Numbered from the stretch's first letter, positions 26,126 through 35,542 are shown. The stretch is 64,000 nucleotides of DNA from Pararobbsia silviterrae (GCF_003628125.1 NZ_RBZU01000005.1:62001-126000); one strand, 5' to 3'. Translations and numbers: made by a program. The notes: generated by a model not told the origin, from the sequence alone.

Positions 26126-27520
26126 ATGACCACACCCGTTCGCACCCGTTTCGCCCCCAGTCCGACTGGCTTCATCCATCTCGGCAATATTCGCTCCGCC
26201 TTGTATCCGTGGGCGTTCGCGCGTCACAACCAGGGCACGTTCGTGCTGCGTATCGAGGACACCGACGTCGAGCGTTCGAGCCAGGAAGCGGTCGATGTGA
26301 TTCTCGAGGGCATGGCGTGGCTCGGCCTCGATATCGACGAGGGCCCGTTCTACCAGATGCAGCGTATGGACCGGTATCGCGCCGCGCTCAAGGACATGCT
26401 CGACAAGGGGCTCGCCTATCCGTGCTACATGTCGACCGAGGAACTCGATGCGCTGCGCGAGGCGCAGCGCCTGCGCGGCGAGAAGCCGCGCTATGACGGC
26501 ACGTGGCGTCCCGAACCCGGCAAGGTCTTGCCGACGCCGCCCGAGGGCGTGCAGCCCGTGATCCGTTTCCGCAATCCGCTGACGGGCGTCGTCGCGTGGG
26601 ACGACGCAGTCAAGGGCCGCATCGAGATCTCGAACGACGAGCTCGACGATCTCGTGATCGCGCGTCCCGACGGCACGCCGACGTACAACTTCTGCGTCGT
26701 CATCGACGATCTCGACATGCGGATCACGCATGTGATCCGCGGCGACGATCATGTGAACAACACGCCGCGCCAGATCAACATTCTGCGCGCGCTCGGCCAG
26801 GAACCGCCGGTCTATGCGCACTTGCCGACGGTGCTCAACGAGGCGGGCGAGAAGATGTCGAAGCGCAATGGCGCGATGAGCGTCATGCAGTATCGCGACG
26901 AGGGTTTCTTGCCCGAGGCGGTCGTCAACTACCTCGCGCGTCTGGGTTGGGCGCACGGCGACGCCGAGATCTTCTCGCGCGATCAGTTCGTCGCGTGGTT
27001 CGATCTCGAGCACCTGGGCACGTCGCCGGCCGCCTACGATTCCGACAAGCTCAAGTGGCTCAATGCGCACTACCTGAAGGAAGCCGACAACGCGCGGCTG
27101 GCGGCGCTGGCGGAACCGTTCCTCGCGCAGCACGGCGCGGATCTCGCGAAGGGGCCCGCGCTCGAACAGGTCGTCGCGCTCTTCAAGGACCGTGCGCATA
27201 CGGTCAAGGAACTCGCCGAGAACGCCTTGATGTTCTACGCGACACCGGCGCCCGATGCCGCGTCGCGCGAGCAGCATCTGAGCGATGCGATCAAGCCCGT
27301 CATCGCGGAACTCGCGCAGGCCTTGCGCGATGTCGAATGGACCAAGGAAGCGATCAACGCCGCGTTCAAGGCGACGCTCGGCGCGCACAAGCTCAAGATG
27401 CCGCAGCTCGCGATGCCCGTGCGTTTGCTCGTCGCGGGCACGACGCATACGCCGTCGATCGACGCGGTGCTGCAGTTGTTCGGCCGCGAGACGGTGCTCG
27501 CGCGCCTCGCGCAGGCCTGA
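26126..27520 (+). CDS. gltX: Glutamyl-tRNA synthetase
   Basis: A 464-residue class I aminoacyl-tRNA synthetase charging tRNA-Glu, normal length (about 465-470). The HIGH-type motif is [13 protein letters not shown] at residues about 8-20, and the KMSKS-type motif is EKMSKRNG near 244. [11 protein letters not shown] and [12 protein letters not shown] are also typical of GluRS. The ATG at 26126 is fixed by homology ([15 protein letters not shown]). Five tRNA genes, including two tRNA-Glu copies, lie just downstream. GltX is the known phosphorylation target of E. coli HipA, which is of interest given the hip genes in this window. Confidence 0.97.
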   Translation: MTTPVRTRFAPSPTGFIHLGNIRSALYPWAFARHNQGTFVLRIEDTDVERSSQEAVDVILEGMAWLGLDIDEGPFYQMQRMDRYRAALKDMLDKGLAYPCYMSTEELDALREAQRLRGEKPRYDGTWRPEPGKVLPTPPEGVQPVIRFRNPLTGVVAWDDAVKGRIEISNDELDDLVIARPDGTPTYNFCVVIDDLDMRITHVIRGDDHVNNTPRQINILRALGQEPPVYAHLPTVLNEAGEKMSKRNGAMSVMQYRDEGFLPEAVVNYLARLGWAHGDAEIFSRDQFVAWFDLEHLGTSPAAYDSDKLKWLNAHYLKEADNARLAALAEPFLAQHGADLAKGPALEQVVALFKDRAHTVKELAENALMFYATPAPDAASREQHLSDAIKPVIAELAQALRDVEWTKEAINAAFKATLGAHKLKMPQLAMPVRLLVAGTTHTPSIDAVLQLFGRETVLARLAQA

Positions 27521-27601
27521 TCGCGGACGCCGAAACGGCGCGCGCGACGGACACGGTCGCGTGCGCCGGAAGATATTTACCTATTTTGTGTGCAAAGGGT
27601 A

Positions 27602-27630
27602 TTTACAAGGTTCGAAGCGTTCTTTAATAT
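27602..27630 (+). promoter_or_regulatory. Promoter of the tRNA cluster
   Basis: TTTACA (27602-27607), a 17-base spacer and TAATAT (27625-27630) form a strong sigma-70-type promoter 16 nt before the mature tRNA-Ala 5' end. Confidence 0.7.
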
Positions 27631-27646
27631 CTCTCTTCTCTGCACG

Positions 27647-27722
<76 letters not shown>

Positions 27723-27810
27723 AGATTCAGAGGGAAGCTTGAGTCGGTTTTCAGGGTTGCGCGAAAGATTCGATATCGGTCGCTAAGCCGCATGAAATAA
27801 GGCTCTGACG

Positions 27811-27849
27811 AAAAAAAAGCTTCCCAGGTAGTACCGAGGCAGATATACT
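27811..27849 (+). promoter_or_regulatory. Candidate second promoter before the first tRNA-Glu
   Basis: An eight-A tract (27811-27818) resembling an UP element is followed by TTCCCA (27821-27826), a 17-base spacer and TATACT (27844-27849). A start near 27856 would give about 70 nt of leader before tRNA-Glu. It lies in the 204-nt gap between tRNA-Ala and tRNA-Glu, which otherwise holds nothing recognised. Confidence 0.5.
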
Positions 27850-27926
27850 TCTTGCTTCTGTCGGCGCAGCGAAAAACGCTGCAGCGAGTGGCAAAAAGCG
27901 CAGTTCAGACGGATCCAAAAGATCAT

Positions 27927-28002
27927 GTCCCCTTCGTCTAGAGGCCTAGGACATCACCCTTTCACGGTGAGTACAGGGGTTCGAATCCCCTAGGGGACGC
28001 CA
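27927..28002 (+). tRNA. tRNA-Glu (anticodon TTC), copy 1
   Basis: A 76-nt tRNA with encoded CCA. The acceptor GTCCCCT pairs with AGGGGAC; stem TCACC/GGTGA holds loop CTTTCAC, giving anticodon TTC. It is identical to the copy at 28213. Confidence 0.97.
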
Positions 28003-28083
28003 AGATACCGGCGTCATCGAATTACAGCGATGTGTGCCAATTCTGATTGCGCTATGCGCGAATCAGAAAGCGGTCAGCAGTAT

Positions 28084-28160
28084 GGAGTGGTAGTTCAGTT
28101 GGTTAGAATACCGGCCTGTCACGCCGGGGGTCGCGGGTTCGAGTCCCGTCCACTCCGCCA
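28084..28160 (+). tRNA. tRNA-Asp (anticodon GTC), copy 1
   Basis: A 77-nt tRNA with encoded CCA. The acceptor GGAGTGG pairs with CCACTCC; the anticodon loop CTGTCAC reads GTC. It is identical to the copy at 28370. An intrinsic terminator follows 6 nt downstream. Confidence 0.97.
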
Positions 28161-28166
28161 AACACG

Positions 28167-28200
28167 AAAAAGCCGCTCGGCGAATTTGAGCGGCTTTTTT
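28167..28200 (+). terminator. Intrinsic terminator between the two tRNA-Glu/Asp units
   Basis: AAAAAGCCGCTC (28167-28178) pairs with GAGCGGCTTTTT (28188-28199) around a nine-base loop, with a six-T run. It sits just 12 nt before the second tRNA-Glu. Confidence 0.85.
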
Positions 28201-28212
28201 ATTAAAGTGTGA

Positions 28213-28288
28213 GTCCCCTTCGTCTAGAGGCCTAGGACATCACCCTTTCACGGTGAGTACAGGGGTTCGAATCCCCTAGGGGACGCCA
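28213..28288 (+). tRNA. tRNA-Glu (anticodon TTC), copy 2
   Basis: Identical over 76 nt to the copy at 27927, with encoded CCA and anticodon TTC. It must be transcribed by read-through of the terminator at 28167 or from a promoter within or overlapping that hairpin. Confidence 0.97.
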
Positions 28289-28369
28289 AGATATCGGTGT
28301 CATCGAGTTACGGCGATGTATGCCAATTCTGATTGCGTCATGCGCGAATCAGAAAGCGGTCAGCAGTAT

Positions 28370-28446
28370 GGAGTGGTAGTTCAGTTGGTTAGAATACCGG
28401 CCTGTCACGCCGGGGGTCGCGGGTTCGAGTCCCGTCCACTCCGCCA
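28370..28446 (+). tRNA. tRNA-Asp (anticodon GTC), copy 2
   Basis: Identical over 77 nt to the copy at 28084, with encoded CCA and anticodon GTC. It is the last tRNA of the cluster. Confidence 0.97.
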
Positions 28447-28536
28447 ACCTTTTCGAAGCCCGTTCGTTTCAAGGACGTTCAGATCAAGTCCGAATCGCGT
28501 GCATCGAGTTGTCATCGGGATCATGAGATTCCACTG

Positions 28537-28566
28537 AAAAAACCGACCACTAGGCCGGTTTTTTTT
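28537..28566 (+). terminator. Terminator of the tRNA cluster
   Basis: AAAAAACCG (28537-28545) pairs with CGGTTTTTT (28556-28564) after one mismatch and two more inner pairs; the T-run continues to 28566. It can act in both directions. Confidence 0.8.
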
Positions 28567-28725
28567 CGTCCGATGAATAGGAATCCCGACTGATGCCTAG
28601 GGTTTTCCCTGCTATTGGGGCGTCCCATTCCCGTCGTAATCGCATACTGAGACGGCGCGGCCTCGCTGCGACAAGCGACGCGCCGATGGCCATACGGCCC
28701 GATGACGACCGACGGTGCATGCACG

Positions 28726-30267
28726 ATGACGCTCAATAACAAACTCCGCGCGATGATTGCCGTGCTCTGGCTCGGGCTTATCGTGATCGGCGTACTCGGG
28801 GCGTGGCAAAACCGCGTGTCGATGACCGCGGACCGCCGCGCGCAGCTCGTCGCGCTCGTCGACCAGGCGCACAGTATCGTCGCGCATCAACATGCGCTCG
28901 CCGAGCAGCATGCGATCACCGAAGAGCAGGCCAAGAAAAACGCGATCGATACGTTGGCCGCGTTGCGCTACGGTAAGGACGGCTATGTGTCGGTCAACGA
29001 CTCGCATCCCGTCATCATCATGCATCCGATCAAGCCCGCGCTGAACGGCCAGGACGTCAGCGAGATGAAGGATCCCGCCGGCCATTATCTGTTTCGCGAC
29101 ATCGTGACGGCAGGCAATCACGACGGCGGCGGCTTCGTCGATTATCTCTGGCCGAAACCCGGTAGCGACAACCCCGTTCCGAAGACGAGCTATTCGCGCC
29201 GCTTCGAACCCTGGGACTGGTACATCGTGACCGGCATGTATATGGACGATGTCGAAAGCGCCTTCATCTCGAGCGCGCTCCGATGGCTCGCGATGACGGC
29301 CGTGCTCGGCGCGATTTCGACGGGCGTGATGCTCGTCATCGTGCGCAGCGTGCGTCGTCATCTCGGCGGCGAGCTCGAGTTCGCGGTCGAAACCGCGCGG
29401 CGCATCGCCGAAGGCGATCTCGCGACCGCCGTGCCGGCCACGCACGGCGACGAACGCAGTCTGCTCGGCGCGTTGCGGACCATGCAGGCCTCATTGGTCG
29501 CCACGGTCTCGCGTGTGCGTCAGGGGACGGACAACATCAATGTCGGCGCGACCGAGATCGCGGCCGGCAACTCCGATCTGTCGCAGCGCACGGAGCAGCA
29601 AGCGTCGGCGCTCGTCGAGACATCGACGAGCATGGAGCAGATGACCGCGAACGTGAAGCACAACGCCGACAGCGCATCGCAGGCCGCGCGACTCGCCGAG
29701 GAGGCCGCGGCCGTCGCGACGCGCGGCAGCGGGGTGGTCGGCGACGTCGTGCAGACGATGGCCGAAATCACCGCGCGCTCACGCAAGATCGGCGACATCA
29801 TCAGTGTGATCGACGCGATTGCATTTCAGACGAACATCCTCGCGCTCAACGCCGCCGTCGAATCGGCGCGCGCGGGCGAGCAGGGGCGGGGCTTCGCGGT
29901 CGTCGCCTCGGAGGTGCGCAGTCTCGCGCAGCGCTCGGCGTCCGCGGCGAAGGAGATCAAGGTCTTGATCGAATCGTCGACGCAATCGGTCGAGACGGGC
30001 GCCGCGCAAGTCTCGAATGCGGGCGAGACGATGACGGAGATCGTGAATTCGGTGCGGCGCGTGACGCAGATTCTCGAAGAGATCAGTCGCGCGTCGCACG
30101 AGCAAAGCACGGGCATCGAGCAGGTCAATCGCGCGATCGGCGAGATGGATCACGTCACGCAACAGAACGCGGCGCTCGTCGAGCAAGCGGCAGCCGCCGC
30201 GCACTCGCTCAAGGACCAGGTCGGTGTATTGCGCGACGCGATCGCGATCTTCTCGCTGCCCGCCTGA
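28726..30267 (+). CDS. Methyl-accepting chemotaxis protein with a single-Cache sensor domain
   Basis: A 513-residue chemoreceptor. A transmembrane helix (about 9-28) is followed by a periplasmic sCache_2-like domain (about 30-185: [35 protein letters not shown]), then a second helix (about 190-212), a HAMP domain and a cytoplasmic signalling coiled coil. The hairpin tip has [28 protein letters not shown] (core of the CheA/CheW contact). sCache_2 receptors commonly sense small organic acids; the ligand here is unknown. An in-frame ATG at 28702 is also possible. The gene stands alone with no che genes nearby. Confidence 0.93.
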   Translation: MTLNNKLRAMIAVLWLGLIVIGVLGAWQNRVSMTADRRAQLVALVDQAHSIVAHQHALAEQHAITEEQAKKNAIDTLAALRYGKDGYVSVNDSHPVIIMHPIKPALNGQDVSEMKDPAGHYLFRDIVTAGNHDGGGFVDYLWPKPGSDNPVPKTSYSRRFEPWDWYIVTGMYMDDVESAFISSALRWLAMTAVLGAISTGVMLVIVRSVRRHLGGELEFAVETARRIAEGDLATAVPATHGDERSLLGALRTMQASLVATVSRVRQGTDNINVGATEIAAGNSDLSQRTEQQASALVETSTSMEQMTANVKHNADSASQAARLAEEAAAVATRGSGVVGDVVQTMAEITARSRKIGDIISVIDAIAFQTNILALNAAVESARAGEQGRGFAVVASEVRSLAQRSASAAKEIKVLIESSTQSVETGAAQVSNAGETMTEIVNSVRRVTQILEEISRASHEQSTGIEQVNRAIGEMDHVTQQNAALVEQAAAAAHSLKDQVGVLRDAIAIFSLPA

Positions 30268-30269
30268 AC

Positions 30270-30695
30270 TCAGCCTTCGCGCTTGCCGAGCAGTCCGCCG
30301 AGCGCGCCGAGCAAGCTCGACGCATCGAACCCGCCGCCTTGCGGCACTTCGCCGTTCGGCGTCGCCTTGTCGACGAGATGCGGCAGCACCTGACTCAGAA
30401 TGCCCGAGACCTGGTCGGCCGGCACGCCGGCTTTCTGCGCGATCGCGCTGACGGCATCGCTTCCCAGCGTGCTTTCGATCTGATCGGACGAGATCGGCTG
30501 GTTTTCGCCATTGCCGATCCACGAACCGATCACGCCGCCGAGTCCGTTTTGTTCGAACGACTGAACGACGCCGCCGAGACCGCCCGGCTGCTGGTTCACG
30601 TATTCCATCGCGGCGGCGAGCACCGATGCGTGCGCGCTGCCTTGCGTGGCGTCGCCCGAGCCGAGCGCCGAAGTCAGGGAGTCGAGTAAGCCCAT
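30270..30695 (-). CDS. YidB-family protein (DUF937)
   Basis: A 141-residue Gly/Ser-rich protein: MGLLDSLTSALG, then VNQQPGGLGGVVQSFEQNGLGGVIGSWIG, the YidB/DUF937 hallmark, and a Gly/Leu-rich C-terminus. The start at 30695 is chosen for a GGAGG 5 nt upstream; an in-frame ATG at 30710 is less likely. The family is common in proteobacteria and its function is not established. The stop lies 2 nt from the stop of the convergent chemoreceptor gene. Confidence 0.85.
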   Translation of the reverse strand: MGLLDSLTSALGSGDATQGSAHASVLAAAMEYVNQQPGGLGGVVQSFEQNGLGGVIGSWIGNGENQPISSDQIESTLGSDAVSAIAQKAGVPADQVSGILSQVLPHLVDKATPNGEVPQGGGFDASSLLGALGGLLGKREG

Positions 30696-30760
30696 GGTGG
30701 CCTCCATCAAATCAATTTGCGGGGTGAGTACAGGGGGAAATCGGTGTCTCGAACGTGCGC

Positions 30761-31273
30761 TTACTTGGCGGCCGATGCGGCGCTCGCCGCGCTTGCGGCC
30801 GCTTTCTTCGATGCTTTTTTCGACTTCTTGCCTGTCGCCGACGAGGCGGCGCCGGATGCCGCGGCGGGTGCCGACGCTGCGGCGGGCGCCGGTGCCGCGG
30901 CCGTCATCGCCGTGGCCGGTGCGGGCGCCGGGGCGCTCTTGACGTTCGCCACAGGCGTCTTCTTGCTCGTCGTCGTGGCCGCGGACGTCGCGGCGCCCTT
31001 GGGACCGGCATTCGATCCGTTGATCGTCAGGCCCTGCGATTCGAGACTGACGACGGTTTTGTCGCCGATGCCCTTGACGCGTGTCGCGAGATCGTCCGCG
31101 TCCTTGAACGGGCCGTTTTTCGTGCGCTCGTCGATAATCGCCTTGGACTTGACGGGACCGATGCCTTTGAGGGCTTCGAGTTCGGCTTGGGTCGCCGAGT
31201 TGACTTCAACCGCGAATGCATGGATCGCGAATGCGCACCATGCCAACAGCACCACCAGCAGCTTCTTGATCAT
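30761..31273 (-). CDS. Secreted helix-hairpin-helix (ComEA-like) DNA-binding protein
   Basis: A 170-residue protein with a signal peptide (MIKKLLVVLLAW ... IHAFA) followed at once by a ComEA-type helix-hairpin-helix pair (NSATQAELEALKGIGPVKSKAII, then FKDADDLATRVKGIGDKTV, about residues 24-75). The C-terminal 85 residues are an Ala/Pro/Ser/Thr linker ending in a Lys-rich patch (KKSKKASKK). ComEA proteins bind incoming DNA in the periplasm during natural transformation. The basic tail would add non-specific DNA or envelope binding. The start at 31273 has a GGAG 7 nt upstream. No other competence gene is adjacent. Confidence 0.85.
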   Translation of the reverse strand: MIKKLLVVLLAWCAFAIHAFAVEVNSATQAELEALKGIGPVKSKAIIDERTKNGPFKDADDLATRVKGIGDKTVVSLESQGLTINGSNAGPKGAATSAATTTSKKTPVANVKSAPAPAPATAMTAAAPAPAAASAPAAASGAASSATGKKSKKASKKAAASAASAASAAK

Positions 31274-31475
31274 CGAGAGCTCCGTCTTGAACGGGGATGG
31301 ATAGAGAGGAAAACGCAAGCCGGCCGCCTAAGCATAAAACAAACCGCGTCGCCGTCGCAAAAATGGTGACGGCGATCCGGCCCTCATGAAATTCAAGGCC
31401 GGCGGGAATGCGATAGGGGCGTACGGCGCGCACCGGTACGGAGCGGATTGCGCGCCGAGTGTCGCATGCCGATAT

Positions 31476-32900
31476 TTAGTCGACGTGACGTTCGGCGACG
31501 TGAGGCTCGGCGACGTGAGGCTCGGCGGACTGAAGCGAGGGATGACCCGACGCATAACGATGCGCGGGATGGCTGATACGCAGCCAATAGACGAGCAGCG
31601 CGACGGCCGCGATCGCAAGGCTCGCGAGATTCGCGAACCAGAAGCCGCGCGCGCCCGTGAAAAACGCGGGCAGCGTGCCCGGCACATTGAAGCCGAGCAC
31701 ATAACCGCCGCCGAGCCCGACGCCCCAGAGTGCGACCGCATAGATGATCGTCGGCACGGTCGTGATCTTGTAGCCGCGCAGCGCGAAGGCCGTCGAGCAC
31801 TGGATCGCGTCGAACAGATGGTAGAACGCGACGATCGTCACGAGCGGCAATGCGGCGGCGATGACGGATGCGTCGGGCGTGTACGCGCTGACGATCTGTC
31901 TGCGCAGCGTCAGCACGAGCGTCGTCAGGACGACCGCCATCACGCCGGCCAACTGGATGCCGTGCAAGCCGAGCGCGCGCGCCTGCACGGGTTCGCGTGC
32001 GCCGAGTTTCTGCGAGACGAGCGTCGAGGTCGCGATGCCGATCGAGAGCGGCGTCATATAGAGCACCGCGCCGAGATTCGCGGCGATCTGATGGCCCGCG
32101 AGCACGCGCGTGCCGAAGTGCGTGATGAAGATCGCCATGAACGTGTAGCTCGTGACCTCGATCAGGTACGAGAGTCCCATCGGCACGCCGAGCTTGAGCA
32201 AGGCGATCTGATGCTTGATCTGGGGCCAGCAGAAGCGTTCGAACACGCCGAGCGCGCGATACTCGGCATGACGCGCGATCAAATACAAGCCGAGCGCGGC
32301 CGAGCCGTAGTTGATCAGCGTCGTCGCGAGCGCGCTGCCGGGGCCGCCGAGCGCGGGCACGCCGAATCCGCCGAAGATGAACCACGTGTTGAGCGGCACC
32401 TTGATCGCGAGATCGACGAGCTGCAGGGTCATGACCATGCGGGGGCGCGAAATGGCCGTCGACAGCGAATTGAAGACGCGAAACACGAGGCCCGCGGGCA
32501 CGCCGATCGCGAGAATTCGAAGATAGGCGGCCGTGCGGCCCGCGAGTTCGGGCGGCGCGTCGGCGAGCCGCAGCAATGCGTTTGGCCAGGCGAGCACCGC
32601 GACCCCGATGACCGAGAGGCCGGCCGCGAGCCACAAGGCCTGACGGACCTCATGACCGATCTCGTCGGCGCGGCCCGCGCCGAACAGGTGCCCGGCGATC
32701 GGCATCAGCGCGATCAGGATCCCGCTGAGTCCGAGATACACCGAGATGAAGATCGAGTTGCCGAGGCCGAGCGACGCGAGGTCGAGCGCCGAGTAGCGCC
32801 CGACCATGGCCGTATCGAGCACACCGAACGCGATGATCGCGAGTTGTCCGATCAGGACGGGCCAGGCGAGCGTCGCGATGCGCTTGAGGTGTTCGAACAT
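31476..32900 (-). CDS. MATE-family multidrug/Na+ efflux protein
   Basis: A 474-residue exporter with about 12 transmembrane helices and the two-fold MATE layout: MFEHLKRIATLAWPVLIGQLA with the AMVGRYS motif in the first half, and VPMGLSYLIEVTSYTFMAIF plus NLGAVLYMTPLSIGIATSTLVSQ in the second. It belongs to the NorM/DinF group, which pumps cationic drugs out against Na+ or H+. The last residues form a short repeat (AEPHVAEPHVAERHVD) encoded by 15-nt tandem units. It appears to be the downstream partner of the neighbouring GT-C-like gene, 38 nt away. Confidence 0.92.
   Translation of the reverse strand: MFEHLKRIATLAWPVLIGQLAIIAFGVLDTAMVGRYSALDLASLGLGNSIFISVYLGLSGILIALMPIAGHLFGAGRADEIGHEVRQALWLAAGLSVIGVAVLAWPNALLRLADAPPELAGRTAAYLRILAIGVPAGLVFRVFNSLSTAISRPRMVMTLQLVDLAIKVPLNTWFIFGGFGVPALGGPGSALATTLINYGSAALGLYLIARHAEYRALGVFERFCWPQIKHQIALLKLGVPMGLSYLIEVTSYTFMAIFITHFGTRVLAGHQIAANLGAVLYMTPLSIGIATSTLVSQKLGAREPVQARALGLHGIQLAGVMAVVLTTLVLTLRRQIVSAYTPDASVIAAALPLVTIVAFYHLFDAIQCSTAFALRGYKITTVPTIIYAVALWGVGLGGGYVLGFNVPGTLPAFFTGARGFWFANLASLAIAAVALLVYWLRISHPAHRYASGHPSLQSAEPHVAEPHVAERHVD
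31479..31523 (-). repeat. 15-nt tandem repeat in the MATE C-terminal tail
   Basis: Three 15-nt units end the coding sequence; the two at 31494-31508 and 31509-31523 are identical (GGCGACGTGAGGCTC on the plus strand) and the third is diverged. They encode AEPHV/AERHV pentapeptides, with the stop codon immediately after. Confidence 0.9.
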
Positions 32901-32938
32901 GAAGGCAGCGTGGAGGGGCGGCGAGGGTGTCCGCGGGG

Positions 32939-34693
32939 TCAATGCGCGGTGTCGTGACGCGCCGCTGGCGTCGTCCGAACCGGCCGCTCGACGCGCACGT
33001 AGAGGCGGAAGCGTTCGTCGCGGTCGGCCGCGCGGCGGCCTTCCCAGACGAGCTTCCAGGTATAGGGCGACAGCGAGGCGGGCGGATTGTAGTCCTGCGT
33101 GTCCTGACGCAGCAGGACGTCGCAATCCGCGCCGTCGAATGCGAAATGCATCTTGCCGAAATACGCAAACGACGCGAGTTGCGCATCGCCGAGCCGGACC
33201 GGCGAGATACACGTGTAGTCGCTCGGCAGCCGCGCCGCGATTTGCGTCGCGACGTCGCGATAGGTCCGGCTGAAGTTCACGAGCGGCAGCCAGAGCGTCA
33301 TCAGCAGGACCCACATGAGCGTCGTGCCCGCGCCGGACAGCACGACGCTGCGCCAGAGCACCTTCGGGTGCCGCGACAGGCGCCAGCGCACGAGTGCGAT
33401 CCAGCAGCCCGTGACGACGAGCGCGGCGATCAGCGACAGGATATTGAACTCGGGCCGGTACCCCGGCACGAGCCGGCTCAGGTTGCGTGCGATCGGGGCC
33501 GGAAAGCCGGTTTCCGATGCGATCCAGACGATCCACACGAATCCGCCGACGATCGTGAAGCTCAGCACCGCAAACCAGTCGAATGCGTTGATGACTTCGC
33601 GCTTGAGCGTCGGCAGCCCGAAACTTGCCATGACCGCGAGCGGCGGCAGCAGCAACAGGAACAGCAGATTCGTCTCATGTTGCTGAAGCACGACGAGCAC
33701 GAGTAGCGGCACGACGATCGACAGCGGGATCGCGATATGCGGGGCGCGCCGCAGATCGGGCCAACTCAACCAGGTCCAGATCGCGAGCGGCCAGGCGGGC
33801 CACGTAAACAGCGGCAGATTTTTGGCCGCATAGAACAGCGCGGGCTTCGGCGAGCCGCGGAAGTACGCGATGTTCGATCCGACCCAGTCGCCGAGAAAGT
33901 GTCGCGCTTCGTCGGGATAGGCGAGGTACGCGGCGATGGGCCAGCTCGCCGCGATCACGAGCCCCAGCGGAATCGCGACGCCGAGCAGCTTGCGCGTGTC
34001 GAGCGCGCGCACGACGACGACGACCGCCAGCAGCGCGGCGAAGAGCGCGAGGATCAGCGGCGGGTTTGCGCACAATGCGAACGCGCCGAGCGCGATACCG
34101 GTCCAGAGCGCGCCTTGCAACGGCTTGTCGAGCGCGCGCACGAGCCCGTAGAGAAACATGGCCGTACAGACGAGCTGGCCGACTTGCGGCGTCGCTTCGT
34201 GGCCTCGTTCGGCCAGGCCGAACGAGGCGAGCAGGATCAGCAGCGCGCCGTCGGCGAGCGTGCGGCCATAGTCGCGCGGCGAGGGCTCGCCGCCGAATGC
34301 ATATTTGAACGGCTGGACTTCGGGCCGGCGTCCGAGCAGATACGTCCCGTACCAGACGAACGCACAGACGCCATAAAACATGAGGCCCGTGAGCACATGC
34401 GCGGCGTTGCTCGGCGCGAGCCACGGTCCGAACGCGCGGATGCAGAGCGCGCCGAGCCAGAACGGCAGCGGGCCGGTCGCCGTGATCACCTTGCCGACGA
34501 GATTGGGGAGCAGCCAGTCGTGCGCGCCGCCGTTGGCGAGTGTCCACATGACGCCGAACGACGCGGCGTCTTCGTTCTTCCAGGGGTCCCGGCCGAACAA
34601 TCCGGAGGCCGCATAGACGATGCAGATCGCAAACAGCAGCCAGCGCGGGAGGGCGCTCGTTGCGGAGGCAGTGAGACGGACGGTCGATCGCAT
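32939..34693 (-). CDS. Polytopic membrane protein, GT-C glycosyltransferase (ArnT-like)
   Basis: A 584-residue membrane protein with about 11-12 hydrophobic helices and a soluble C-terminal part of about 110 residues. The N-terminal loop GRDPWKNEDAASFGVMWTLA carries an acidic motif at the position used for catalysis or metal in the PMT/ArnT GT-C fold. The layout fits glycosyltransferase family 39/83-like enzymes that use polyprenyl-linked sugars at the periplasmic face. The acceptor is unknown and no lipid A-modifying genes are adjacent. The start is uncertain: ATG 34693 places the first helix early, while 34744 and 34867 are possible; none has a clear ribosome-binding site. Confidence 0.7.
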   Translation of the reverse strand: MRSTVRLTASATSALPRWLLFAICIVYAASGLFGRDPWKNEDAASFGVMWTLANGGAHDWLLPNLVGKVITATGPLPFWLGALCIRAFGPWLAPSNAAHVLTGLMFYGVCAFVWYGTYLLGRRPEVQPFKYAFGGEPSPRDYGRTLADGALLILLASFGLAERGHEATPQVGQLVCTAMFLYGLVRALDKPLQGALWTGIALGAFALCANPPLILALFAALLAVVVVVRALDTRKLLGVAIPLGLVIAASWPIAAYLAYPDEARHFLGDWVGSNIAYFRGSPKPALFYAAKNLPLFTWPAWPLAIWTWLSWPDLRRAPHIAIPLSIVVPLLVLVVLQQHETNLLFLLLLPPLAVMASFGLPTLKREVINAFDWFAVLSFTIVGGFVWIVWIASETGFPAPIARNLSRLVPGYRPEFNILSLIAALVVTGCWIALVRWRLSRHPKVLWRSVVLSGAGTTLMWVLLMTLWLPLVNFSRTYRDVATQIAARLPSDYTCISPVRLGDAQLASFAYFGKMHFAFDGADCDVLLRQDTQDYNPPASLSPYTWKLVWEGRRAADRDERFRLYVRVERPVRTTPAARHDTAH

Positions 34694-34826
34694 GCGTGGA
34701 ATGAGTCTGTGGGCTCGCGAGCCCCGCCGAAATGAATCTGGCATTTTAGCCGGGCCCGGATCGGAAAGCGCGGCATCGTCGTTTGGCGGCGACACGGAAT
34801 ATTCCGTATCAACACCGGGCCATGCC

Positions 34827-35303
34827 TTATTGCACGGCGCCAGGACGCGACTCCGCGTCGGCTGCAATCAGGACGCCCTTCTTGAGGATGAAGCAGCCGT
34901 ATCCGCGTTGTTCGCCTGTCATGATCACGCAGTAGGCCTGCTTGGCGCGCTCGTAGAAGGCCATACGTTCGAGCGGCGCGAACACGGTCTTCTCGCCGCT
35001 CGCTTCGAGTTCGAGGATCGCTTCGCGTTGCGCGGCGGGCAACTCCTGCGGCGCGCCGACGACTTCCATGCGCAAGGCGGGCGCGTCGACGAAGGTATCG
35101 AGCGGGATCACCGAGAGCACGGCCTTGAGCGCGCGCGGCGACGACACCGCATCGATGCGCAGCAACGTGCCGATGACCGTCTTGCGCGCGATCGCGTCGG
35201 CCGGGAAGTTGGCGTCGCAGATCACGAGTTCGTCGCCATGGCCCATCGAGTGCAGCGCATGCAGGACGTCTGCGTTCAACAGGGGGTCGAGGTTCTTCAG
35301 CAC
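34827..35303 (-). CDS. fucU: RbsD/FucU-family sugar mutarotase
   Basis: A 158-residue enzyme of the RbsD/FucU family, which interconverts anomers of fucose, ribose or similar sugars. Diagnostic features are NADVLHALHSMGHGDELVICDANFPA near the N-terminus (catalytic His in MGHGD), FYERAKQAYCVIMTGEQRGYGCFILKKGV near the C-terminus, and the length. It starts with GTG at 35303, with GGAG 5 nt upstream. FucU is the closer match by length and pattern, but no fucose or ribose operon is present, so the sugar is unknown. Confidence 0.85.
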   Translation of the reverse strand: MLKNLDPLLNADVLHALHSMGHGDELVICDANFPADAIARKTVIGTLLRIDAVSSPRALKAVLSVIPLDTFVDAPALRMEVVGAPQELPAAQREAILELEASGEKTVFAPLERMAFYERAKQAYCVIMTGEQRGYGCFILKKGVLIAADAESRPGAVQ

Positions 35304-35485
35304 ATCGTCTCCTTGCGTTCGAAAGCGTGTTCTTGGCGACGCGTGTCGTCAGCGCGTCGAGGGGCGCGCGTGAGACCGGAAGGGGTGTCGTGTCGCGCGT
35401 GACATCGCTGTCGCGATCCTAACACCGGTGTTCGCGCAGACGAAGCCAGGCGCGCGCGGATGTGCCGTCGCCGGGCGCCGAAAAC

Positions 35486-35513
35486 AAAAAAGGCAGCCGA
35501 AGCTGCCTTTTTT
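35486..35513 (-). terminator. Intrinsic terminator downstream of rpmE2
   Basis: AAAAAAGGCAGC and GCTGCCTTTTTT form a 12-bp stem around a CGAA loop. A- and T-runs on both sides make it work in either direction; on the minus strand it ends rpmE2, 29 nt after the stop. Confidence 0.88.
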
Positions 35514-35542
35514 GGGGTGTCGAAGCGGTGTGCTGCGCGGTC

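Larger units (their letters stand above)
27927..28446 (+). repeat. 286-bp tandem duplication of the tRNA-Glu/tRNA-Asp unit
   Basis: Two copies of Glu-spacer-Asp start at 27927 and 28213. The tRNAs are identical; the 81-nt spacers (28003-28083 and 28289-28369) differ at seven positions, all transitions. The second unit lacks the downstream terminator sequence of the first and has its own, different one. Confidence 0.95.

Noticed and set aside
28030-28537. Two small open frames with near-identical protein sequence over the tRNA genes
   Set aside because: They are translations of the duplicated tRNA-Asp and spacer sequence, not genes.
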